Translations under genes and position numbers: made by a program
Shown: positions 12,001 to 22,290 of the stretch, piece by piece
Layout: the number at the start of each line of letters is the position of its first letter
Position numbering within the stretch: position 1 is the first letter of the stretch
The notes under the pieces: model-generated
Told to the model about the DNA's origin: nothing
The model's database searches: none
The model's input: only the letters and a program-made list of their open reading frames with translations
Source: Pampus argenteus
Lineage: Eukaryota > Chordata > Actinopteri > Scombriformes > Stromateidae
Assembly (NCBI GenBank): GCA_036937835.1
Contig: CM072863.1
Coordinates: 5,703,501 to 5,767,500 of the forward strand
Length of the DNA: 64,000 nt
Direction: 5' to 3'

Positions 12001-14838
12001 GCCAAGAAGAAGACCAAGCTGACTCACGTTGAGTTTAATCCCATTTATCCTATCATCATAGTGGGTGATGACCGAGGCTATGTCACCAGCCTCAAACTCT
12101 CCCCTAACCTCCGGAAAAAACCCAAGGTAAGAGTCTTATCAAGTCGCCAGAGATGGACTTTATCTGATAAGTAGAGAAATCTGTTTTTCCAAATGTGACT
12201 GCTTTCCATGCCATTTATGCCACTTAGTCTTTAATGAGGCTCTGTTGACACATAAAAATATAACTTGGTAGCAACCACTTTGGAGTAATGTCGTCTTCTG
12301 ATACTATTCCACGTGTACAGCCTGTTGTGTTCTTTCACCTTACATACCGTTTTATGCGTAAATAATCTGTTTATGTTCCACATCAATGAAAGCCAATCAG
12401 ATGAATCATTCTTTACAGCGTCCTGAACACGAGCTAATTTTGCTAAATAACAATGCAGCGAAGGCCACAATTCTCCCCCCTTCTCCTCTGCAGCTCATTA
12501 TCAGCATCACTAATCGCCTGTATTTCTCTCTCCCTTGCTCATTTAGTCCAGTCAACAATTAGCCACAGAGAAATCAAGTGTTCTTTGTAATTAAATAAGC
12601 TTGTTAGTAAAAAGTAGTAAATGTCACTAGAAGGAGAAGCAAAACAGGGGTTATTATTTATTGGAAATTTTTACTGAAAATCAATTTAAAAGTTCAGAAA
12701 AATGGAGCGTTCAGTTGGCCCACTGGTGTAAGATGCCTACCACATAAGGTATGTGGCCATTGGTCTGTTTTACACAGCACACCTCTATCTGTTTTCTGTC
12801 ACTCTACTGTCAAACTACCAAAAAGTGCCAAGAAAAAAAGCTAATAAAAATTCAATATTCAGAGCAATTTGTAGTTGCACAGTAAAACAAAATCCGTTCA
12901 CAATTGATGAGTGATTGAAGGCTCTGTTGCCACTGATGACAATGGTTAATGAGCTGTGGAGTAATCACGTTGGCCTTACTAAACACAAGAGGAAACCAAA
13001 TCGCACAATGAGTCACAACACAACACTTTAATCAGGGCCCATTTCGGCTCAGCTCTGCTCTGCAGCCACTCCAGTTTTCCTTTGGGTTGTTCATGTTAGT
13101 GCATGTAAATTAGTGCATGTAAAATAGAAGAAATTCTAACTACACGTCTTTGTGCATTATACATGTCATTGTCGGGCCTGAGTGCTACACACATCCTGTT
13201 TCAAACACACACATAGACATAGACATTGTACAGTTCAGCATAACAACAAATATGAACACCCAATGCTACCTCATTAGCGACCTCAGACTGTAGCCCCAGA
13301 GCATACAATTGGGGAATAATTGCACAGTTCAGCACTACTGACAGCTCCTCGAGCATTTTGTAACCTAGCGAGGCAAATAAGCATCAGACACGAACACCCA
13401 CAGCAAATATTACCAAGAACGGGTTCTATAAAATCGGCACAGCAGCCCACTAAAACCAGCACAATTGGTGTGGTGGCCCATTAATATACCGAAAACACAG
13501 ACACAGTGGCCTAGTAATCCAAATGGAATAACTATAACAATACAAGCCGATATATTGTCTCTCTTAGTCTCACTAAACCAGTCCTTTTGGCCACTCTCAT
13601 CATGTGGTGCTTCTCAAATGGTTTTTAATTGATTATTTGGAGCTTAAAGGGTGAGAGGTCAGGAGTTGTAGGTCATGCGTGGAACAGATATTCCCTGCAG
13701 GTTGCCAAAGTGTGCTCTATAATGCCATGAGCGCTGTCCATTGTGCTGATCTGAGCAGTTATTTCCCAGATGTAAGCCTGAGAGCTATAGTCAGTAATGA
13801 GGTAATAATAAGTCTACGTTCTCCTATTACCATTAAATGACCCGTGTCTGTACACTGAATGTATTAGACTCATCATTTCATCATCACTATTACCTCCCAG
13901 AAACTAACTTCTACCATAGTATTTACATTTGAGCACCTGGAAACAAAGAGAAACAAAATCCTGAATTTAGATAATAAATGAAGTCCCTTCGATGTATCAA
14001 TTTTAAACTTCAAATTAGCTTAACCAAAATATAAATATAGATTTTTAATAGTAGGTGAATGTTATTTAAGGAGACGGTAGCACTTGAAATTTTCATCATT
14101 TGTGCAAATGTGTTTGCGGCGCCCTTTTTATATCATATATGTATATGTCACTAATATGTCCCAATTCCATACTAATACTATAAAAATAACATTGTATTAT
14201 ATGTATAAGTGTGTTAATACAGATGGCCTCTTTGTTCCTGCCTGAATAAAAGTCCATCACATATTTATTATATCCAGTAGTACCAATTGTAAAGTTTTAA
14301 TAATTCAGTGGTATAAGATTCTATCAGGCTTCTTTAATCAAAGTCTAATTCATTCTGAGGAAATCCTGTAACAGTATTGAATGAGCCTTGATAAGGAGAG
14401 CCCTGTTTAATATCCCCATCACTAAGCTGTAATATGGTTCTACACAGCTCGCGCCACAATTTTAGAGGATCGCTTTCTATATGCTGTTTGTAGACAGCGG
14501 CTCCATGTCTTCAAAGCACATTTCACAATATAGTGGAAAGAAATGATTATATAATGGAGTAATATTACCATTCTGCTACTGTTCACCGTGCATCCATTTA
14601 AATTTTTGTCTAATTATGTAGTGCTCCCCTCGTGTTATCGGGCCGGCCTGCTGGGTTTGTGGTCTCCCTCAGCGCTTGGTAAGCATGTGTTCAAGTAAAT
14701 CCTGATCTGTGTGTGTGTGTGTGTATTTGTGTGTAGGGGAAGAAGGGTCAGGAGCTGCCTAAGGGTCCAGAAGTGGAAGTCGCCAAGATGGAGAAACTAC
14801 TCAGTCTGCTGAGGGAACCAGAGCAAAACACAGTTTAA
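1..14838 (+). CDS. dnai1: Dynein axonemal intermediate chain 1, 3' sixteen coding exons (5' partial)
   Basis: This is an intermediate chain of the ciliary outer dynein arm; its WD40 propeller helps dock the motor on the doublet microtubule. Coding exons, all joined in phase by GT-AG introns: 1-121, 409-464, 553-708, 892-951, 1075-1203, 1505-1589, 1700-1817, 1933-1976, 2169-2416, 2725-2814, 2980-3067, 3246-3325, 6445-6593, 8306-8405, 11941-12126, 14737-14838 (stop TAA). They encode 603 residues; human DNAI1 has about 699, so roughly 100 N-terminal residues lie outside the window. Family-diagnostic stretches include NQFNFSERASQT, QTEPPPR, MVNQNTYD, GTLLPLWKF, GKHTDPVWQV, SVSSDGRVVSWTLVK, CSSDWTVKIWDHTI and NPIYPIIIVGDDRG, matching DNAI1 rather than DNAI2. 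The WD repeats begin in the exon at 1700. The last exon is Lys/Glu-rich. Its acceptor lies in a GT repeat instead of a pyrimidine tract. Zebrafish has two dnai1 copies; which one this matches was not tested. Confidence 0.96.
3326..6444 (+). other. dnai1 intron, 3.1 kb
   Basis: This AT-rich intron separates the exons ending at 3325 and starting at 6445. I see no coding exon, RNA gene or recognisable transposon in it. Confidence 0.7.
6594..8305 (+). other. dnai1 intron, 1.7 kb
   Basis: This intron lies between the WD exons ending at 6593 and starting at 8306. It contains a short CA repeat at about 7974-7994. Open frames at 7380-7739 and 7744-8016 have no splice context or recognisable protein and are taken as chance. 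Confidence 0.65.
11081..11830 (-). mobile_element. Internally deleted non-LTR retrotransposon (LINE), minus strand
   Basis: Reading leftward from an ATG at 11830, an open frame encodes the start of an APE-type endonuclease domain. Motifs such as CFTETWL, GYSLVRGDRD, GGGIALFV and VAVYIPPSAD are typical of fish jockey/L2/Rex-type LINEs. The frame runs about 145 residues with this homology, then shifts abruptly at about 11400 into 3' sequence and ends at 11357, so the reverse transcriptase is missing. The left end is a TAGA microsatellite next to the sequence tactttattaatccc, the usual 3' tail of such an element. The copy is dead. The exact LINE clade was not determined. Confidence 0.8.
11190..11302. 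repeat. About three copies of a 30-bp AT-rich tandem repeat inside the LINE 3' region
   Basis: Units built on the pattern aaattaagataataatta followed by a(c)ataagaataag recur with a 30-base period. Two units are almost identical, differing at one base, and a third upstream is partial. The array probably arose by replication slippage in the LINE 3' region. Confidence 0.75.
12127..14736 (+). other. dnai1 last intron, 2.6 kb
   Basis: This AT-rich intron precedes the terminal coding exon. I see no gene or transposon. The 3' end, about 14708-14736, is a GT-rich run ending in gtgtag at the splice acceptor. Confidence 0.65.
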
Positions 14839-17161
14839 AGCAGCCACCTTGACTTCTCTTGCCAACACATCAAAATGGTACAATCTCTTACTCTCATCCA
14901 TAAAAGTCCCACTTCTTTAGCACAGTTTGTGCGTCAGTAAAAACATCAACATGACAAGAAAACTATTTGGATATGTTTATTAAAACTGTATTACTCTGCT
15001 CTGTCTTTAGCTGCTAATAAATCATTCATGTTCATTTATTTATTGCATTTATTTATAATGCAGTATTTATTACATATGACAACATTAGAATTGGCTGACT
15101 TCTCCTGCAGGGATTTATTAAACCTGTTCTGTGTGTATTGTACAAGTTGATTAAGCTAAAAAGTGAAGGTTGGGGAGAGTTACTGCAAGTGAAAAAGGAG
15201 ATAAATTGGCGTAATAGATCGAGCATTTATGGACCATATCCAGACAACTTATCTTGGCTGGCACACGCAGTCCTGGGCAGCCGTCCAGAGATGAGCTAGG
15301 AGCCTTTTAATATCCAATCTACGTGGAGAACTTTGCTTTGAGTCATGGCGGTGTCTTTCTCTGCGTTGCCCGTTTCTCCATTCCTCTCTGTCGTAATGAT
15401 CTTGTCCTTCAGTAAAGTACCACCCGTTGCTCCGTTGCTCTACTGGAACTCTTCTCTGCCCTTCATGTCTTCCTGCGAACACATGCAGCACTCTCTCTCT
15501 CTCTTAAGTGTTATTCAATATTTCATCTCCAAAAGTTTAGCAAGAGAGGGCTACTCAAGCACATCATTTTTACAGACAATGTATAACAAATAACCGGAGT
15601 AGTAATGAGAATACAGCTGCGACAGTTACCTCATTACTGCAGTAATTGGAAACATACTGCAGGGTTGACCAAAGAGCAGTTTGTTCTACAGTTTGTCAGA
15701 TGTCTTTATCTTTATGTTGTAATTTTATAGATTTTTGTAGCCACCTGTATTTTATTTAGGTTGAATGGGAAAATGATCACATGGTTAGAAAGAGTACTAG
15801 TAAAACAAAGTTTTAGGAACTGCCCTGTATCGTATTATCAGTATGTTTTATATAATTGTTGAGGTCTACTTCACGATTTTCTGCATTTACTAGAATTACT
15901 TCCAACAACCTCCTCGGAGGGGTACAACCTTCCTCTATCCAATGAGGAGCACAATAAAGTCAAGAGAAAGAGGACAAAAATAGGCACCTTTTACTGAAAT
16001 AGTACGGGGTTGATAGTTAGTGTACTTTAAAATAAGGAACTGCCAAAACACAGAATAGGCCACAAGCTTAAGACACCTCTGTTGTTTTTGTTTTTTTTCT
16101 GATTTATCAGGAAAAATCCCCACTCTTGTATACTGATGATCATGCACATTAGAAGATTAGATTAAAAGATTTAATAGTGATTTATCTACTGAATTGGTGT
16201 TAAAATCACATATTTCCCTTCATGAAATGCTGTGGTTCACACCACAAATGTCACTTTGTCCTTTTTATACAACCAGTTGGGAGCACAGTGGTTTCACCAG
16301 CAATTGTTTACATGTATGCTACACCAATATATTCTTTAAACAGTGTTATACTGACATCGGCTAAAAGGTACTGTGAAGTTTAAAATACACATCTTAAAAT
16401 CTTTGAACTCTACAGCATGCCTTGTTTTGAAGAGTCGGTGATACAGTTTAAATGTTTAGGTACTAATGTGTGGTGGACACCTGGCAGTTTGCTTGCAGTC
16501 TATAAGACACCATACAATAAATCCCTTTTGCATATGAGTCCTCTCACCAGTCCAGAGTGGGTGGGCCATCACGGACGACCACAAGCGGATGTCAGTATCG
16601 AAGAGGATACAAATCTCAACTAAGCCTCTCTAGTCCTTATGCAACACCCTCAGCAAGGTGTTATGCCTCACAGATCACCGGTATTTATGACACTCTACAC
16701 AGGCTCCCTGTTTTCTGCGATAGACTGGTTTTCTCTTTTTTTTTAAGGGAGAGTATGAAATGAAAGGATATATATAGAAACCTCCAACAACAGGCCAGCC
16801 GCTCTTTCTATGCTGAGCTTCCCGTTCTGTTTCTGTGTAACCTGCATCCATCCATGCGTCCATGTCGTTTTAATTTTAACACATACATTCACATCGGCAC
16901 TCCTCCGTGCGCTTTGCCAAAAAACAAGGACGAAATCTGAAAAGTGATGGCTGCTTAAAAATAGTTTGCTCACTCCGCCGCAATTCGTCCCTGCCATCTT
17001 TTGCGAGGCACATCCATTTCTCACGCCCGATGGCTCTGACTTTAAAAACTATAAAAGGACAAGCCTGATTATTGCTTGCAGTCAGTTCCTCTGCCCCCTC
17101 TTCTGTGGGGAATTGCACCGAGGCCATGGCCCGTCGCTACATTTGACTCTTCACTCTGCAG
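14839..17161. other. dnai1 3'UTR and intergenic region between convergent dnai1 and enho
   Basis: After the dnai1 stop, a plus-strand AATAAA is at 15016-15021, giving a plausible 3'UTR of about 200 bases. The remainder lies downstream of both convergent genes and may hold the enho 3'UTR near 17161. No further coding region is supported. Confidence 0.55.
15016..15021 (+). promoter_or_regulatory. Candidate dnai1 polyadenylation signal AATAAA
   Basis: This is a canonical hexamer about 180 bases after the dnai1 stop, on the gene's strand. GT-rich downstream context is weak, so use of this site is inferred. Confidence 0.45.
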
Positions 17162-17374
17162 TCAGGAGGTCAACAAGTACTTGTGCTCATTCATCTGCTG
17201 GGTTTCTCCTTCACTCGGAGGCAGTGCCAACAGCCTCTCTGGTCTAGAAGGGACCCTGCAGGCTCGGTATAGGATAAGACACAGGAGAAGGAGGAGGATG
17301 GCAACAAATGTGTTGCAGGCTATGGCCACCAATGCGGCTGTGGACAGTCCTGTCATACCCTCTTCAGATTCCAT
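17162..17374 (-). CDS. enho: Adropin (energy homeostasis associated)
   Basis: This single-exon frame of 70 residues ends in TGA at 17164-17162. In mammals adropin is a short peptide, secreted or membrane-bound, linked to metabolic control and brain function. The hydrophobic segment (residues about 12-36, VAIACN then a run of leucines and LILYRAC) aligns with the human N-terminal signal or membrane segment, and the C-terminus keeps the HxxYLL ending. Human adropin has 76 residues and its coding sequence is likewise in one exon next to DNAI1 in the same convergent arrangement, which strongly supports the call. Met7 (codon starting at 17356) aligns better with the human start than Met1, so the true protein may be 64 residues. 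Cys39 matches human Cys34, but the partner cysteine (human Cys56) is absent. A 5' noncoding exon is expected to the right but was not located. Confidence 0.9.
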   Translation of the reverse strand: MESEEGMTGLSTAALVAIACNTFVAILLLLLCLILYRACRVPSRPERLLALPPSEGETQQMNEHKYLLTS

Positions 17375-17680
17375 AATGAAGACTGGACTACTGTGTCCGG
17401 TGACTGTCAGCTTATATTTTAAATCTTAAGTAGGTTCCATGATGTATTTAGTCCATTAATAGAGACTGAGTGAGACTGAGCATTAGCTGTCTTGAGTTTA
17501 GATGCATAGGATTATGATTGCTTATGCCCAGAGATGGATTTAAATGCTGTGTGTAATGTAAAGTGAAAAAAATCAATATGTATTGTGAGTGTAAAAGGGG
17601 AAGTTTTGCTTGGCATGGTAAACATTGCGTTTTGCTGAATATTTAGATTAAACAAAAGCAGTAAAGTTTGTCTGTGTCTT

Positions 17681-17899
17681 TCACCCTAGAAATAAATGTT
17701 TATTCTTCAAGGCCCTGAAGTTCTTTTTAGCTTCTTTAGGGTGACACGCCACTTCTCCACCATACAGATGAGCCTCGCAGCATTTTCTGGCAATGTTGAT
17801 TTGACAGCAGTCTATGTTATCACAACACTGCTTACGATTCCAGTGGATGACTGTCTGTAATAAAGGAACAAACAGAAAAATTAGAATAATTGAACACAA
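17681..17899 (-). CDS. Unidentified Cys-rich small ORF or terminal exon
   Basis: I do not recognise this. A 72-residue frame opens with a hydrophobic stretch (MCSIILIFLFVPLLQ) and continues with seven cysteines in about 40 residues (QCC, DCC, KCC and a single VAC), then a basic tail ending at TGA 17683-17681. The hydrophobic start is encoded by a pyrimidine tract ending in attacag, so it may equally be a splice acceptor, giving a 3' exon starting at 17854. It lies 300 bases upstream of enho on the same strand. It could be a secreted peptide, the last exon of a small gene, part of an enho 5' exon, or chance. An AATAAA overlaps its 3' end at 17704-17699. Confidence 0.2.
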   Translation of the reverse strand: MCSIILIFLFVPLLQTVIHWNRKQCCDNIDCCQINIARKCCEAHLYGGEVACHPKEAKKNFRALKNKHLFLG

Positions 17900-18767
17900 A
17901 CACGTGATTGCCTCTGAGCTGGTGATGAGAAACTGATTTGAATAAATCTTTCAGTGCTTACTTATCAGTGTCAAACAGGAATTAAGCAAAGTATTAAAAA
18001 AAAGTTGATAGATGATAACACAGTAACGCAGGTCCCAGCTGGATAGTAACAGGGGACTGCAAAATGGCCCAATCATCTTTTATGTTGTTATTGTACAACC
18101 ATATGTCACAGTGAGCCAACTGTCTGCAGGGTTTCATACTAACCGATCACCACAGCAGGTGATGTTACTAATGAGGTTTTCCCACTTCTACCCGAAGATG
18201 TACTAATCAATGGTTGGAGTCTTTGGTTGGATCACTACTGGTATAGATGAATGGAGGATTCTTAGTAGCATCTGCCATCTACATGCTTGTGGACTATATG
18301 AAGGCCTTTGCTTTTGTTGACTGACTGTACAGAGATATGGGCTCCATCTGCAGTGTGTAATGTGCATATTTAAATGACGAGATCGACTGTGTTAAATTTG
18401 ACACAACCACCTTTTGGCTGCTGCACAACAACCACATAATGTTCATAGTTAGATTGCTGTATTTTCACAGACAAACAGACAGTGACAGACACGAAATATT
18501 GCTTTCATATATAGAAGATGCTGATCTAGTCTCCATTACCATAACACTGATGATATCAGTAGCTGTGATTGTTACTAGCCTTGAATCAGTTCCTTACACT
18601 CTCACTGACAATAACAATATGACAATAGATTCCTCTTTATCCTATTCCACTTTCCATGTACAAGGGTTTCTTTTTTTTTTTTAACGTGCACCATGCCACT
18701 CAATACTTGATGTGCTCACCCTTCTTCACAAAATCCTTCAAATTAACATCCGCAGCACAGGTGGGCC

Positions 18768-18849
18768 ATATGCTAATTTGGATGCACAATATCGGGAATA
18801 AAATTGAAAATTCTCTGCCATTATTTTGCCATTTGGCAAATTAGCATAT
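18768..18849. repeat. Perfect 13-bp inverted repeat carrying ATGCTAAT
   Basis: ATATGCTAATTTG at 18768-18780 is the exact reverse complement of CAAATTAGCATAT at 18837-18849, with a 56-base spacer. Each arm contains ATGCTAAT/ATTAGCAT, which resembles POU-homeodomain sites. Whether the site is regulatory is inference. Confidence 0.7.
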
Positions 18850-20226
18850 CCATAAATTTACATTAAAATAACACTCGTAATGTGAATAGTTAACAATGAA
18901 CGTATGCTTCATTTTCAATTCATAAAAAAAAAAAAACGAACGCCCACATTAAAGAAAAAAAAATACTTGCTTGAAGATGGAAAGGAAGAAATATTTCATA
19001 GCAACATTGATGTACTAATACTGTAATAACAACAATGATAATGTGAGAAAAGATCAGGTTAGATTAAAGGAATGATTTGAGACATTACTGTGAGGTTTGG
19101 CTTCATAAAGACATAAAACAATATGCTTCAAACACTGTAAGAAGTCAGTTGCAATCACTTGCTGTGAGAAAACACTATCCTCTCTACAAACCCAGTAAAC
19201 CACACAGATATAACCCCAAGTGAATTGCTCACTTGACTCACTTAAATCTCTCTTCCTACCAGTCATCCTTTAATCCGTTTCTTTCCCTATCTGGGTTATA
19301 CACACACACACACACACACATACACAGAAGGTCCATCAAACTAAATCCTACTAGAAAGCTTTACTAGAAAACAACAACATGCAAGTGGCAGCATAATTAC
19401 ACACACATAGCTCTTATCAATCAGTCTGATTTGCTAATTAGATTCCCCACCCCTCTGGGAATTCATCCCGTACCCTCACATGGTGTAATGGAAAAACCTG
19501 GCTGCCCACAGAGTGTGACAGGTGGATTTGATGAAGTCAAAGAGCGTTTGATCTGGCTGTGGTGAAGCCTGCAACCCTCAGATGGAGAGAAGCATCCATT
19601 CTTCCGCTCTTATGAGATAAAGGAGGATTTTTATATTCATGACAAAACTTCCCCTGAGAGTCTGAAGATGCAGCAATCGCAACTAGAGATTCCCCTTGTG
19701 CATAATTCACTGTCTGATTAAGTCACATTTTAAGATGACTGGTAATCCTGTTAACTTCATGCTTCATCAGAATGCTATGACTGTTGAATTTGGTTTATTA
19801 TACTGTTTATATTATCACATGCCAGAGCATAGTCCTAGATTTATACTAGTTGCTCACTTACCAGCCAACAGTTTGTCCTCTGAATCAATATCCGGCTGTA
19901 ACGTCTCTGTTGTAGTGGTTCGGTTGACATGGATACAAGTTCCTTCTTCAGCTGTCTGCCATGCTCTTTCCCTCATTGTGCCTCTGTCTCTCTCTCTCTC
20001 TCTATTCCTCTCCATCCCCATCTGCTCCGCTGCACTACACACACGCGCACACACACACACAACTGAAGATGAGGCACACTGCTTGTGAGAGAGAGAAAGA
20101 GAGAGAGAGAGGTAGAGGAGGGGCTGTGTTAGTGGATGTCAGCAGTGATATCAAGCGTATTGGAGAGAGGGGAACGGTTTGGATGTAATTACACAGGGCT
20201 CCTGCTGCAGACAGGAGAGGGGGAGT

Positions 20227-20251
20227 GTGTGTTTGTGTGTGTGTGTGCGTG

Positions 20252-20292
<41 letters not shown>

Positions 20293-20301
20293 GTGTGTGT
20301 G
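20227..20301. repeat. Long interrupted GT microsatellite
   Basis: About 75 bases of GT dinucleotides are interrupted by single C substitutions (gtgcgt). The tract may form left-handed DNA. It is preceded by GA-rich sequence. Confidence 0.9.
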
Positions 20302-21309
20302 GAGGTTGTTACGGAGAACAAGCAAAGCCGCCTGTCAGCCAAAACAATGACTTCCGCCTCACATCGCAGTGCAGAGTATAGCCAAACAAAAAATTTTTTC
20401 AGCTGTTCAGCAGAGGACTGGGAACAGAGGGAGGCACACTGAGAGCTATAATGAGAGGAGCCTCAATTAAGGCTCAATCAAGGGAATTGTTTTCTACTTG
20501 CAAATGTTACACCCAGTAAAAAAAAAAAAAGGAAAGGATCGTGTGTTTTCTAAAATTGGAACTTTTCCCTGTGTGTGGAAGTGTGATGATGGGTTCTGTT
20601 TAGTTCTTTCCATTGTGGCGATGCATCTATTTTCTCCGCTCTCATAATGCCTCCTTTGGTCCTGCTAATGATGCACCCTTTGGGGTTTGATAGTGCTCCA
20701 ATGAATGGATAGCCTTTATGGGGGGTAATTTATAGACATTTAATATCATGTTATGTGAGATTTCAGATATTAATGAAGTAGCATTAATGCAGGCTTGTGA
20801 GTTAAAAAATAACTTGAGATTGCATTATAAACTTTTTAGAGTCAGGACATGCAGTAAGCTTTCCCATTAACTTCTCTGTTCGATACTCCATATACTCTAT
20901 TATGAGGTCTGTTTTGGATCTAAGTGAGCTGCAGAGTCATCACAGATGCTGGCTTTCGGGTAAGTAAGTAATGCCATACACTTAAAATTTGATTTAGACA
21001 CATTCAAGACCGAAAAAAAACAACTTACAAAGCAGGGAGTGCAACAATTAGTGTTGCAGCATGTGTGGAACGTACAGTACACAGACACAAAAATTGCTCC
21101 ACTAGGAGATGATTTTCTGTTGCTAATAAAAGCTCTGGGATGTTCTGCTCTGAGGTTTCTGTGGTAGATTTATGACCTCTCTTTGTCTGTCACAATGATC
21201 TCTCTCATGAGATCTTATTTTGTACAAGTTGCTCCATGTTATTTGGAGGGGGGAAAAAATGACAACAGTATGTCCCCTGTTTGAGGCTATGAGCCTGCAG
21301 TTTCTTGTA

Positions 21310-22290
21310 AGTATTCACCCTTATTGGACTTTTCCAAGTTTTTTTTCTTACCCCCACACCCCCCGATTCAATATGTGATAGGACCACCTTTCACTGCAAT
21401 TACAGCAGCAAGTCTTTTGGGGTATGTCTCTACTACTTTTGCACATCTAGAGACAGCAATTTCTGCCTATTCTTCTTGGCAAAATAGCTCAAGCTCAGCC
21501 AGATTGGTTGAAGACCGTCTGTGAACAGCAATTTTCAAGTCTCGCCGCAGATTTTTCTGGGCTTTGACTGGGACATTAACTCTTTTTGCCTAAAACCATT
21601 TCAGTGAAGCTCTGTCTGTATGCTTTATCCTGCTGAAAGGTGAAACTCTGCCCCAGTTTTAAGTCTCTTGCAGAAACAGGTTTTCTTTAAAAATTGCCCT
21701 GTATTTGGTTCCATCCATCTTGCCCTCAATCCTGACAGGTTTCCCAATCCCTGCTGATGAGAAGCATCCTCACAGCATGATACTGCCACCACCGACTTTC
21801 ACTGTAGGGATGGTGTGCTCAGTGTGATGTGCAGTGTTGGGTTTCCGTCACACGTTCTTCTCTTGGTATATTTGCTGTTGTGAGATATTCTTTCTGTTTT
21901 TATAATGATATATTTAGTGGTGCTCTATGAGATATTTCTTTATAGCCTAACTCTGCTTTGTGCTTCACAACTTTTTCCATGACCTGTTTGGTGAGTTCCT
22001 TGGTCTTCATTTGTTTGTTTTGTTTATTAATGTTCTCTAACAAACTTTGAGGCCTGCACAGAACAGAACAGGTGTATTTGTATTAAGATTATATTGCACA
22101 CAGGTGAACTCTGTATCACTAATTACTTCTTCTGTGACTTCTGAAAGCAGCTGGTTGCACCTGATCTTAGTTACATACGACAACTTGCTCTCTTCTCAAA
22201 CTAATAGTGATGTTTCAGGTGCAGGTGCAAAAATCTCATTTTACTGTCATTTGCAGAGCATGGTGGTATTATGGCTTGTTGACAGAGAGA
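21310..22290 (-). mobile_element. Decayed Tc1/mariner-like DNA transposon, transposase on minus strand
   Basis: Read on the minus strand, the interval 21340-21860 translates, with stops and frame breaks, into Tc1-type transposase fragments: GGSIML then GCFSSAGIG, GKMDGTKYRAIFKENL and, toward the C-terminus, AVIAVKGGPITY. The plus strand shows the familiar complement catgatactgccaccacc. Internal segments are deleted, including most of the final catalytic region. The flanks (tattcaccc on the left; an AT-rich segment to about 22290 on the right) look like element ends, but clean terminal inverted repeats were not identified. The copy is non-functional. Confidence 0.8.

Larger units (their letters stand above)
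17900..21299. other. Gene-free interval between enho and the Tc1-like remnant
   Basis: No exon, RNA gene or intact transposon is supported. It contains CA runs at about 19300-19320, a CT run at about 19986-20003, CA at about 20037-20061, GA at about 20087-20110 and a long GT tract at 20227-20301. A 13-bp inverted repeat at 18768-18849 is listed separately. Enho 5' noncoding exons could lie here unseen. Confidence 0.55.

Noticed and set aside
20314..20328. X-box-like gttgttacggagaac
   Set aside because: The centre and right half deviate from both RFX consensus forms.
20035..20442. Cys/Val- or His/Thr-rich ORFs
   Set aside because: They are translations of GT/CA microsatellite in several frames at once.
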